DNA from: an uncultured Sphingomonadaceae bacterium
GTDB lineage: Bacteria; Pseudomonadota; Alphaproteobacteria; Sphingomonadales; Sphingomonadaceae
Assembly: GCA_937996655.1 (NCBI GenBank)
Contig: CALKUK010000011.1
Location: 496,001 to 560,000 of the forward strand
DNA length: 64,000 bases
Reading direction: 5' to 3'
Shown piece after piece: positions 1 through 7,464 of the stretch. The notes under the pieces are model-generated. The model worked only from the letters and a program-made list of their open reading frames with translations. It ran no database searches and was not told the origin of the DNA. Position 1 is the first letter of the stretch. Each line of letters opens with the position of its first letter. A program made the translations under genes and the position numbers.

Positions 1-2
1 CC

Positions 3-3000
3 GGGGACATCACCCTCGCTGGCGGGACATTGCGGTTCACCTCCGACGGCCAAGTTTCTCTAACAAAGGCCGTAACCTTAGTTGCAGACAGCGCCATTGA
101 GTTCACCCCGCCGAGCCCCGGATTCCAGGTCAATTGGAGCGGGGCGCAGTTTAACAATAGCGCCAGCGCCATTGGGCTTTTCGAATTCGATCCTAGCCTG
201 TTTGCGAGCATGAACGGTGAGCAGTCAACCAAACAGGTCGGTGCTGGCTTTGCGATAAATAGTGTGACCGTCCAAGGGGCGGCCAGTGGCAATGGCACTT
301 TTGGTCCAACTGACTTTTCATCTTATTATTTCAGCGCAGCCAATCCCTTAGATACGACGCGGGAACTCATTGGTCAGCCGATGAGCAATGGCTTCAATTT
401 TGGCAGTTTCAGCGCCACTGGGGGGTATGGCGGGCCAAGCGGCGACTTCAACCTATTCAGCAGCGGCAATAATCCCAACGCACCCAACGGGACCTTTTAC
501 TTCGTCTTAACGACAGCAGGCGCCTCGGGGTCACAAATGGCTGTTGTATCCATGGTGCCGATTGCGGTTGGTGCGCCGAGTGACGCCCAGATCTCTGGTG
601 CCATCAACGGCGGTTTCAATCTGCGGATTGCCGCGAATGGCAAGCTGTCTCTGTTGGGGACTATGGGCAATTCGCAACCTTTGGGGTCACTCACTGTCGG
701 CGCAAATGGCACTCTGCGCCTTGGGGCGAATGCACAGATCACGGCGATTGGTGACATTCGCCTGAAGGCACTTACACGATTTTTGAACGAGTCCACCTAT
801 CCTAGTGTTTTGGCCAGTTCCTCTGGGACGTGGCGTGTCTACAGCGGAAACAGCAACCCATTTGGCGGCGGCACCACAGCCGATGTTGCCGGTGGCCTCG
901 TTTATGAGTTCAAGGCTTATGGGGTTGGGCCCCAGCAAGATTTCAACACGGCCGCAGCAAATGGCTTGGATGGTTTTATCTATGCGTACACACCGTCGCT
1001 GACGGTCACATCGGCAAACCCAATCACCAAAGTTTATGACGGCACAACGGCGCTTTTGGATCCGCTTCCAGCATTGACGATCACAAGCCCGGTGTCGGGC
1101 GATGTTCTGACAGTATCGGGGACGCCGACAGGAAACTTCACCTCACCAGATGCGTCGACCTCAGCCTCCATTCTGCTCTCGGGTCTGACGGTGTCAGCGG
1201 TTGCCGGAACCAGGCCGGTCTTTGGTTATAGTCTTGGCGCTTCAACGCTTGCGGCCACAATCACGCCCAAGCCGTTAACAGTATCGCTCACCGGCACCGT
1301 AAGCCGGGCTTATGACGGAACGACAGCAGTCTCCCTTTCTCAAAGCAACTTCAATGTTACGGGCCTGGTGGATAACCAAAGTCTGTCGCTGATCAGCGCA
1401 ACCGGAAATCTTGCGAGCAAAGATGTCGGTACGGGGCTCAACGTCACAACAGACATATCACAGGTTTCATTTCAAGCGGGCAGTGACACGCTGCTCTACA
1501 ACTACATCCTCCCGACCGAAGCGTTCGGGAAGATTGGGGACATCACACCCAAGGTGCTGACCGCGTCGCTTACAGGCACAGCGCGCAAGATTTATGACAG
1601 CACGACCTCGGCGACGCTGGCGGCGGACAGCTTCGTGCTTGATGGGCTGGTCGGCACAGAGAGCCTGACCATCGTGCAGGCGCATGGCAGCTATGCGAGC
1701 AAGGATGTGGGGTCTCAGATCATTGTCACCGCCGACATCTCGCCTGCAGATTTTACAGCGGGCAGCGGCACGCTGATCACCAACTATGTTTTGCCGTCGG
1801 CGACGGTAAGTGGCGCGATTGGGGAGATTACGCCCAAGGCACTGGTGGCCAGTCTGGTGGGCACCATCAGCCGGGCCTATGACGGCACGTCTGCTGCGAC
1901 GCTGGCCGCGACCAACTTCAACCTCTCGGGCTTTGCCGGGGATGATCGTCTAAATGTCAGCCAGACCGTCGGTCGTTATGCGAGCAAGGATGTCGGAACG
2001 CAGATCTCGGTCTCGGCGCTCCTGTCGTCATCCGATTATGTGGCTGTGGGTGGGACCCTTACGCGCAACTACATCCTCCCGACCGAAGCGTTCGGGAAGA
2101 TTGGGGACATCACGAGGCGTGCGCTGTATGTTGGGATTTTAGGTTCCGTGAGCCGCCAATATGATGGCGGCGTTGCAGCAACATTGGCGGGCAGCAATAT
2201 TGCGGTTTCGGGGCTTGTTGAAGGGGAACTGATTTCAATCAGCCAGGCTCAGGCGAGTTATAGCGCCAAAGATGTTGGACGTGATATTACAGTATCTGTC
2301 AGACTATCGCTGGATGCCTTCTCCGCCGCAAGCAACACGTCTCTGGAAAACTATGCGCTTCCTGATCTCGCAAGCGGTGCAGTTGGTGAGATCACACCGC
2401 GGACGTTAACCTATGTGGCGACCCCAGCCGAACGGCCCGCAAAGACAGAGAATCCGACCTTTACTGGAACAGTGACCGGTTTTGTCGCAACGGATAACGC
2501 TGCGTCCGCAACAACGGGCGTGTTGACCTTTAGTTCCGATGCGACATCGGCCAGCGCCGAAGGTCGCTATGCAATCAATGGGGCTGGTTTGTCCGCGACC
2601 AATTATGTTTTTGAGCAGGCCGGTGCAAATGCCACGGCCTTGACGGTCAAAGCGGCGCTGCCAAGTATCGCCCAAATTGTCTCTGTCGTGCCTGTTGTAA
2701 CGGTTGTGCCTACGCCAAAGGTGGCTCCCGCACCAACTCCGGCAACCGCTCCTGCGCCTGCTCAAGCAGCGGCGCCTGCACCTGCAGCGTCTCCTGAAGC
2801 GCCTGCGCCGGCTGATGGCCCGGGACCTGCCGCCACAGGTCCGTCGGACGATGGCGGTAAGCCTGCTCCAGATAAACCATCCGATGCTGCTCCTGCCGCT
2901 GGGGATGTTGGCCCAGCAGCCCCAGGTGACGTGCCTCCGCCGCCGCCCGCGCAAGGCCCTGCTCCTGTCGATGCGGCGGGACCAGGCCCGAGGACTTCTG

Positions 3001-3335
3001 CGGCCGCCGGTCCGCCAGAAGCCGGTCCTCTGCCCGAGCCCAGCAGCACCGTTACGGTCGTCGCCGTCGCGGTTGCCCCAGTGGCGCCTTTGCCGCCGTC
3101 ACCTGTGCCGTCCAAGCCACCGCCGACGCCGGCTGACGATGTCGATACAGCCGATCCCATCTTGCAATCTGTGGTTGAAGCCCCCGCGGCCCCGCCACCG
3201 GCACAGCGGGCCGTAGCGATCGTCAGTCAATTGAGCCCCTTTGTCGCGGTAAGCGTTCCCTTGCCCGTTCGGCCAGCCGGTGTGCCGGGGATCGACACGC
3301 GATATTCGCTTACCGGAAACCCAGAGGGAATGTGA
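3..3335 (+). CDS. YDG/MBG-repeat haemagglutinin-like exoprotein, 5' end cut by window
   Basis: The reading frame is open from base 3, before the first in-frame start-like codon (TTG at 30), so the N-terminus lies upstream of the window. The visible part is Gly/Ser/Thr/Ala-rich, low in charge and low in Cys, as in filamentous-haemagglutinin-like adhesins secreted by the two-partner route. From about residue 330 come five tandem YDG-type repeats, each opening with a YDGTT-like motif (YDGTTALL, YDGTTAVS, YDSTTSAT, YDGTSAAT, YDGGVAAT). A final MBG-like repeat follows, then about 200 residues of Pro/Ala-rich low complexity. The protein ends YSLTGNPEGM. It is the first visible gene of a unit continuing into a coiled-coil protein, an adenylate cyclase and a PycTM-like protein. 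The family assignment rests on repeats and composition. The secretion signal and any TPS domain cannot be seen here. Confidence 0.8.
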   Translation, partial: GDITLAGGTLRFTSDGQVSLTKAVTLVADSAIEFTPPSPGFQVNWSGAQFNNSASAIGLFEFDPSLFASMNGEQSTKQVGAGFAINSVTVQGAASGNGTFGPTDFSSYYFSAANPLDTTRELIGQPMSNGFNFGSFSATGGYGGPSGDFNLFSSGNNPNAPNGTFYFVLTTAGASGSQMAVVSMVPIAVGAPSDAQISGAINGGFNLRIAANGKLSLLGTMGNSQPLGSLTVGANGTLRLGANAQITAIGDIRLKALTRFLNESTYPSVLASSSGTWRVYSGNSNPFGGGTTADVAGGLVYEFKAYGVGPQQDFNTAAANGLDGFIYAYTPSLTVTSANPITKVYDGTTALLDPLPALTITSPVSGDVLTVSGTPTGNFTSPDASTSASILLSGLTVSAVAGTRPVFGYSLGASTLAATITPKPLTVSLTGTVSRAYDGTTAVSLSQSNFNVTGLVDNQSLSLISATGNLASKDVGTGLNVTTDISQVSFQAGSDTLLYNYILPTEAFGKIGDITPKVLTASLTGTARKIYDSTTSATLAADSFVLDGLVGTESLTIVQAHGSYASKDVGSQIIVTADISPADFTAGSGTLITNYVLPSATVSGAIGEITPKALVASLVGTISRAYDGTSAATLAATNFNLSGFAGDDRLNVSQTVGRYASKDVGTQISVSALLSSSDYVAVGGTLTRNYILPTEAFGKIGDITRRALYVGILGSVSRQYDGGVAATLAGSNIAVSGLVEGELISISQAQASYSAKDVGRDITVSVRLSLDAFSAASNTSLENYALPDLASGAVGEITPRTLTYVATPAERPAKTENPTFTGTVTGFVATDNAASATTGVLTFSSDATSASAEGRYAINGAGLSATNYVFEQAGANATALTVKAALPSIAQIVSVVPVVTVVPTPKVAPAPTPATAPAPAQAAAPAPAASPEAPAPADGPGPAATGPSDDGGKPAPDKPSDAAPAAGDVGPAAPGDVPPPPPAQGPAPVDAAGPGPRTSAAAGPPEAGPLPEPSSTVTVVAVAVAPVAPLPPSPVPSKPPPTPADDVDTADPILQSVVEAPAAPPPAQRAVAIVSQLSPFVAVSVPLPVRPAGVPGIDTRYSLTGNPEGM
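1499..1546 (+). repeat. 48-bp exact direct repeat, copy 1, in YDG exoprotein gene
   Basis: The 48 bases are identical to 2066-2113 and encode the same peptide (NYILPTEAFGKIGDIT) at a boundary between YDG repeats. The flanking repeats are diverged at DNA level, so this patch points to recent gene conversion or duplication. Confidence 0.9.
2066..2113 (+). repeat. 48-bp exact direct repeat, copy 2, in YDG exoprotein gene
   Basis: Identical to 1499-1546. It lies two YDG repeats further downstream, in the same reading phase, so recombination between the copies would remove or add repeats without breaking the frame. Confidence 0.9.
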
Positions 3336-3336
3336 T

Positions 3337-3771
3337 GTGAGTGGCGCGTCGGAAATGTTGGAGGAGCTTTCTGATTTGCGCGCCGCCAATCTGCATCTTC
3401 AGGCCACGATCAACGGTTTGCGGGAAGGGCTGGAGGCGGAGGCGGCCAAGAATGAGTGTGCCGTGCAGTCGGGCAAGGCCGAGATGGCCGACGAAATCGC
3501 GCAACTGCGTTTGATCATAGGATCCCTGCGGACGCGACTTGAAACAGAAGCGAGCGTTCATGAGGAAGCGCTTCAGGAATTGCTGGCCGGGCTTCAGGGA
3601 GAAACAACGCAGCTGAAAGCGACAATCAATACTCTGCGCGCTGAGCTTGAGGCAGCACGCCATTCCGCGACGGAAGACCTTGCGTGCCAGCAGGTTGCAT
3701 CTGCCCGCGAGCAGGATGCCCTGCAACAACAGATCAAGGCCCTGCGCGCGCTATTGGAGACCAAAGGGTGA
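3337..3771 (+). CDS. Small coiled-coil protein
   Basis: About 144 residues, nearly all a predicted coiled coil: heptad-like runs rich in Leu, Glu, Ala, Gln and Arg (LEELSDLRAANLHLQATING, then LRTRLETEA and LRAELEAARH). There is no signal peptide, membrane segment or recognisable enzymatic motif. I chose the GTG at 3337 because an AGAGGGA ribosome site lies seven bases upstream and the start falls one base after the stop of the exoprotein. A longer frame back to 3280 would overlap that gene. The 3' end overlaps the cyclase start by four bases (GTGA), so expression is probably coupled. The position suggests an oligomerising partner or scaffold for the cyclase, but the sequence alone gives no function. 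Confidence 0.7.
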   Translation: MSGASEMLEELSDLRAANLHLQATINGLREGLEAEAAKNECAVQSGKAEMADEIAQLRLIIGSLRTRLETEASVHEEALQELLAGLQGETTQLKATINTLRAELEAARHSATEDLACQQVASAREQDALQQQIKALRALLETKG

Positions 3772-6059
3772 ATATTCAATCGTCCACAACCCCCGCGCGG
3801 GTCCGTCGTTTGCGCAAGGATGAGGCCCTGCTACGCGCGCAGATATTGTTGGAAGTCACGCAGCGTTGCGCCGCATTGACTGACCTTGACAGTGTTCTGT
3901 CGGAATTGGTGGAGCTCACATCTCGGGAACTGAATTGTGAACGCGGCACGCTCTTCTTGAATGATCCCGCCTCAGGGGAGCTTTACTCGCGTATTGCTCA
4001 GGGGGATCTCAAACGGGAAATTCGCATCCTCAACAGCAGCGGTATTGCTGGGCACGTCTTTCAGAGTGGGCAGCCGATCTGCACCGACGCACCCTATGAC
4101 GATGAACGTTTCAACCGCTCTGTGGATGAGCGCACGGGCTTTGTAACACGCAGCATCGTCTGCGTGCCTGTGCGCACGATGGCGGGGGATTTGATTGGCG
4201 TGATGCAGAGCCTGAACAAGCGGGAAGGGGCGTTCTCAAAAGACGATCTAGACTTGCTCAGCGACATGACTAATCACGCCGCGACCATCCTGCAAAGCAT
4301 GCAATATATTGAGGAAATTGAGCGCATCCGCATCAAGGAAATGGATTTCCTCGAACTGGTTTCCGACATCAACTCTGAATTTGATCTTGCCAAGCTGCTC
4401 CAGCGCGCGGTGGCGGAAACGACCCGAATGCTGGGTGCCGAACGTGCGACGGTATTTCTGTTCGATGCACCGACGCAGACGCTGTTTTCCCGCGTGGCCA
4501 CCGGCGGCGAGGTCTCTGAAATCCGGTTTCCATCCCATCTGGGGATTGCCGGGGCTGTGTTCACGTCCGGTGTGACAATGAACATTCCCTATGCCTACGC
4601 GGACCTGCGGTTCAACCCGTCTTTTGACAAGCAGACCGGCTTTTTCACTCGATCTATCCTGTGTGTGCCAATCACGAACAAAGACAATCGCGTCATCGGT
4701 GTGACGCAAGTGTTGAACAAGAAGGGGGGCACATTCTCCGACGAGGATGAGCAGCGGCTGAAGGCCTTCACCGCGCAAATCGCCATTGCGCTTGAGAACT
4801 CGAAACTGTTCGATGACGTCCAACGGGTCAAAAACTATAATGAGAGCATGCTGCAGAGCATGTCGAACGGCGTGATGACGCTGGATCCCGACAATAAGAT
4901 CGTCACCTCCAACGCAGCAGCATTGCGTATCTGGGAAACGGCAGAGGGTGATCTCGTCGGAAAGGCGCTCACAGATGTTCTGGGCGAAGATTGTCGCTGG
5001 GTTCTCGATCAGCTTGAACGCGCCAAAAACGGGCAGGACAGTTTTTCGTTGCCCGATGCGAGCATAACGATCGGGACGGTCAGCAAGTCCGTCAATGTCA
5101 CCTTCACGCCCTTGCTGGCGGCGGAAGGGGAAAATGCGCTCGGCTCGATGCTTATGTTTGAAGACATCAGCAGCGAAAAGCGCATGAAATCAACGATGTC
5201 GCGGTATATGGACCCGGTGATTGCGGCGCAGATGCTCGACGGAGAAGGGCTCGATTTCCTCGGCGGCAGGACGGCGGAAGCGACAATCATGTTCACCGAT
5301 GTCCGCGGCTTTACGACGATAACGGAAGAATATGGGGCACAGGGTACCGTCTCCTTCCTGAACGACTATTTCACGATGATGGTTGATTGCATCACGCGGG
5401 AAGGCGGGATGCTCGATAAGTTCATCGGGGACGCGATCATGGCCTGTTTTGGGCTGCCTGTCGCGCATGATGATGATCCTGACCGCGCCGCCCGCTCCGC
5501 GATTTCCATGATCCGAGAGTTGTGGGAATGGAATGATGTGCGCCGCGCACAGGGCCTGAAAACGGTCGATATGGGCATTGGCCTTAACACCGACAGAGTT
5601 GTTTCTGGCAACATCGGGTCCCCCAAGCGGATGGACTATACGGTGATTGGTGATGGGGTGAATCTTGCCTCGCGGCTGGAAAGCGCCTGCAAGGCCTATT
5701 CAGCCCGCATCCTCGTCAGTGAATCGACCGTCGGCAAGCTGCGCGGGACCTATCGATTGCGAGATATTGATCTTGTCATTGTAAAGGGGAAAACCCAGCC
5801 GGTCCGTGTCTTTGAAATACTTGATTTTCACAACAACCAAACCTTCCCCAATTTGCTCGATGTGGTTGGTCACTTCTGTGAAGGCGTTTCTGATTATCGC
5901 GCCGCGCGTTGGGAGAAGGCCATTCAGCGGTTTGAGAAATGCCTCGATCTCAACCCGGGAGATGGACTGTCAAAGACATATATTGATCGTTGCAAAGTTC
6001 TTCAGGCGTCTCCGCCTGCCGGAGAATGGGACGGCGTTTGGACTATGAAGGATAAATAG
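3768..6059 (+). CDS. GAF-GAF-PAS class III adenylate cyclase
   Basis: A 763-residue soluble sensor cyclase. Two GAF domains (about 25-170 and 185-340) repeat the pattern GIAGHVF/GIAGAVF...RSIVCVPV/RSILCVPI. A PAS-like segment (350-460) and a linker (YMDPVIAAQML) lead to the cyclase homology domain at 505-690. Metal-binding Asp residues are in FTDVRGFT and FIGDAIMA; the Asn of GDGVNLASRLE and its following Arg match transition-state residues. The Lys of DKFIGD and the Asp of MDYTVIGD are the pair classically linked to adenine recognition, so ATP to cAMP is the likely reaction. A short TPR-like tail (700-763) follows. The GTG start at 3768 overlaps the coiled-coil gene by four bases; an in-frame extension to 3684 is unlikely. 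The stop lies two bases before a PycTM-like gene, so the pair resembles a Pycsar arrangement. Confidence 0.93.
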   Translation: MNIQSSTTPARVRRLRKDEALLRAQILLEVTQRCAALTDLDSVLSELVELTSRELNCERGTLFLNDPASGELYSRIAQGDLKREIRILNSSGIAGHVFQSGQPICTDAPYDDERFNRSVDERTGFVTRSIVCVPVRTMAGDLIGVMQSLNKREGAFSKDDLDLLSDMTNHAATILQSMQYIEEIERIRIKEMDFLELVSDINSEFDLAKLLQRAVAETTRMLGAERATVFLFDAPTQTLFSRVATGGEVSEIRFPSHLGIAGAVFTSGVTMNIPYAYADLRFNPSFDKQTGFFTRSILCVPITNKDNRVIGVTQVLNKKGGTFSDEDEQRLKAFTAQIAIALENSKLFDDVQRVKNYNESMLQSMSNGVMTLDPDNKIVTSNAAALRIWETAEGDLVGKALTDVLGEDCRWVLDQLERAKNGQDSFSLPDASITIGTVSKSVNVTFTPLLAAEGENALGSMLMFEDISSEKRMKSTMSRYMDPVIAAQMLDGEGLDFLGGRTAEATIMFTDVRGFTTITEEYGAQGTVSFLNDYFTMMVDCITREGGMLDKFIGDAIMACFGLPVAHDDDPDRAARSAISMIRELWEWNDVRRAQGLKTVDMGIGLNTDRVVSGNIGSPKRMDYTVIGDGVNLASRLESACKAYSARILVSESTVGKLRGTYRLRDIDLVIVKGKTQPVRVFEILDFHNNQTFPNLLDVVGHFCEGVSDYRAARWEKAIQRFEKCLDLNPGDGLSKTYIDRCKVLQASPPAGEWDGVWTMKDK

Positions 6060-6061
6060 GC

Positions 6062-6628
6062 ATGGAAGAGATCGAGCAGATCGGTGGCATTTTGGCGGGA
6101 GGTGCACCGGCTGTTGCAGGCGCGCTGAGCTATTCGCCCAATGCCATCCATCTGATGCGCACAACTCAACAGATGCAGCTACAGCTCTCCCAGATGGCGG
6201 ACCAGAAGGCATCAATCCTTATGGGTGCCACCTTTGTGTCGTTCACCATATCGATCGGTCAATTGGCATCAGGAAGAGTGTCGCCAGCGCTGATCATTCT
6301 TGCAACATTTGCCCTGCTGGCTGTTGTTCTGTCGATGATGGTCGTCATGCCGCAGATCGGTGTTGCCGGAAATCGGAAACTTGAAGGCAATCTTCTGTTC
6401 TTCGGTGAATTTGCACGCATGTCGGAAGCTGACTTCAAGGTGTCTCTGACGCAGCAGTTGATGTCTGACGATCTGGTATATGCGGCGATTGCTCGCGACA
6501 TTTATCAAAATGGTCAGGTTCTGGCCTTCCGAAAATACCGCTATTTGACGTTTGCCTACAGAACGTTTCTCGTCGGCCTCATTTCATCGTTTTTGACATT
6601 TGCCGGCCAACAGTGGCTGATTGGTTGA
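6062..6628 (+). CDS. PycTM-like (Pycsar effector family, DUF5706-type) membrane protein
   Basis: 188 residues. An N-terminal soluble helix carries the family-like stretch RTTQQMQLQLSQMADQKAS. Two membrane segments follow (about 50-70 and 75-97), then a conserved-looking cytoplasmic part: NLLFFGEFARMSEADF, DDLVYAAIARDIYQNGQVLA and KYRYLTFAYR, and a last hydrophobic segment (about 162-182). This order matches the PycTM/DUF5706 effector family, whose characterised members respond to cyclic nucleotides and perturb the membrane. The gene starts two bases after the cyclase stop, with AAGGA upstream, so it is almost certainly cotranscribed. The neighbouring cyclase looks ATP-specific, whereas Pycsar cyclases make cCMP or cUMP. 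It may therefore be a cAMP-responsive relative rather than a classical phage-defence effector. Assignment is by motif pattern. Confidence 0.78.
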   Translation: MEEIEQIGGILAGGAPAVAGALSYSPNAIHLMRTTQQMQLQLSQMADQKASILMGATFVSFTISIGQLASGRVSPALIILATFALLAVVLSMMVVMPQIGVAGNRKLEGNLLFFGEFARMSEADFKVSLTQQLMSDDLVYAAIARDIYQNGQVLAFRKYRYLTFAYRTFLVGLISSFLTFAGQQWLIG

Positions 6629-6631
6629 GCC

Positions 6632-7291
6632 TCAGTCCAAGGCAATCCAAAGATCAAACATCGCCGCATGGCCGTGACACGCGCCAGCCTCGTCCAGCAA
6701 CAGCCAGGTCAGAGCTTGTTGCACCCGAAAGCGGTTGCCGCGGCAGGACATGAGATCGCCGGAATGCTTGGCGATCCCACCTGCGGGGGCGTGGTTGGAA
6801 AGTAGTCCATTCGCACTGACGCCCCCCGTCCCATGGGAAGGTGTGTCTCGCAGTTGTGCGCTGAAATCGAGATAGTCTGTTTCATAAACGTCGAGAGCAC
6901 ATCGGTTTGCAAAGTGCATCGATGAGACTGGCACCTCAAATTGGGCAAGTATTGCGCACGGTGCGGTCCAAAGGGCGGCAATGACGTCATCCGATTTTTG
7001 GACGAGCGGACGACGCGCTTGCCGGAAAAAGCTGGCAGCAATCAATTCAATTTTCGGCGCCATGCCGGCTTCACGAAAAGGTGGCGGAACGACGCTGCTC
7101 ATGCAGGAAATGGCCCCCTCCGAAAACGCGAGTGGCGATGTTTCACCTCTCAAAGCTGCGCTAACCTTAGCGGGCGAGGGGGGGCGCTCAACCGAAGATG
7201 AAGCGAACTTGGTTACAATGCGAAGGGGGCGTTTAATGCGTGTGCTGGAGATGCCTTCCGACTTCGCAGAACAGCTATTCCAAGCTTTCAC
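6632..7291 (-). CDS. Hypothetical protein, unrecognised
   Basis: A 219-codon frame convergent with the PycTM-like gene; the two stops are three bases apart. I do not recognise the product. It has no clear signal peptide or transmembrane helix. The second half looks more protein-like (FANRCALDVYETDYLDFSAQ, then RFRVQQALTWLLLDEAGA and FDLWIALD), while the first 80 residues are low in pattern. Competing frames on the other strand (6941-7201, 6981-7370) look worse. A shorter version starting at an internal Met is possible. It could be a real lineage-specific gene, a decaying gene, or a chance frame. Confidence 0.4.
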   Translation of the reverse strand: MKAWNSCSAKSEGISSTRIKRPLRIVTKFASSSVERPPSPAKVSAALRGETSPLAFSEGAISCMSSVVPPPFREAGMAPKIELIAASFFRQARRPLVQKSDDVIAALWTAPCAILAQFEVPVSSMHFANRCALDVYETDYLDFSAQLRDTPSHGTGGVSANGLLSNHAPAGGIAKHSGDLMSCRGNRFRVQQALTWLLLDEAGACHGHAAMFDLWIALD

Positions 7292-7464
7292 AGGGGTTGT
7301 TCCGCCACGGCTGAACGAGTGCGGCTATTATTTGGCTGGGGTCTCAGCATTTTTGTGTGTTGTCGGATGAAATTGCGCAAGATTGCATCTTAATTGGTTC
7401 ATTTCCTTGCACAAATCCCGCCAATCCTGACCTCTTCCTCCTCGACATTGAGCCGGGGTGATCT

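Noticed and set aside
2406..2954. A 182-codon minus-strand frame, Arg/Cys-rich
   Set aside because: It lies opposite the repeat and Pro/Ala-rich end of the exoprotein; its composition is that of a shadow of GC-rich low-complexity DNA.
3..3335. PEP-CTERM substrate of the XrtA locus
   Set aside because: The C-terminus (YSLTGNPEGM) has no PEP motif, hydrophobic helix or basic tail.
3768..6628. A straightforward Pycsar phage-defence system
   Set aside because: The cyclase has two GAF and one PAS domain and ATP-type base contacts, and the unit includes an exoprotein gene. I keep the family resemblance but not the defence claim.
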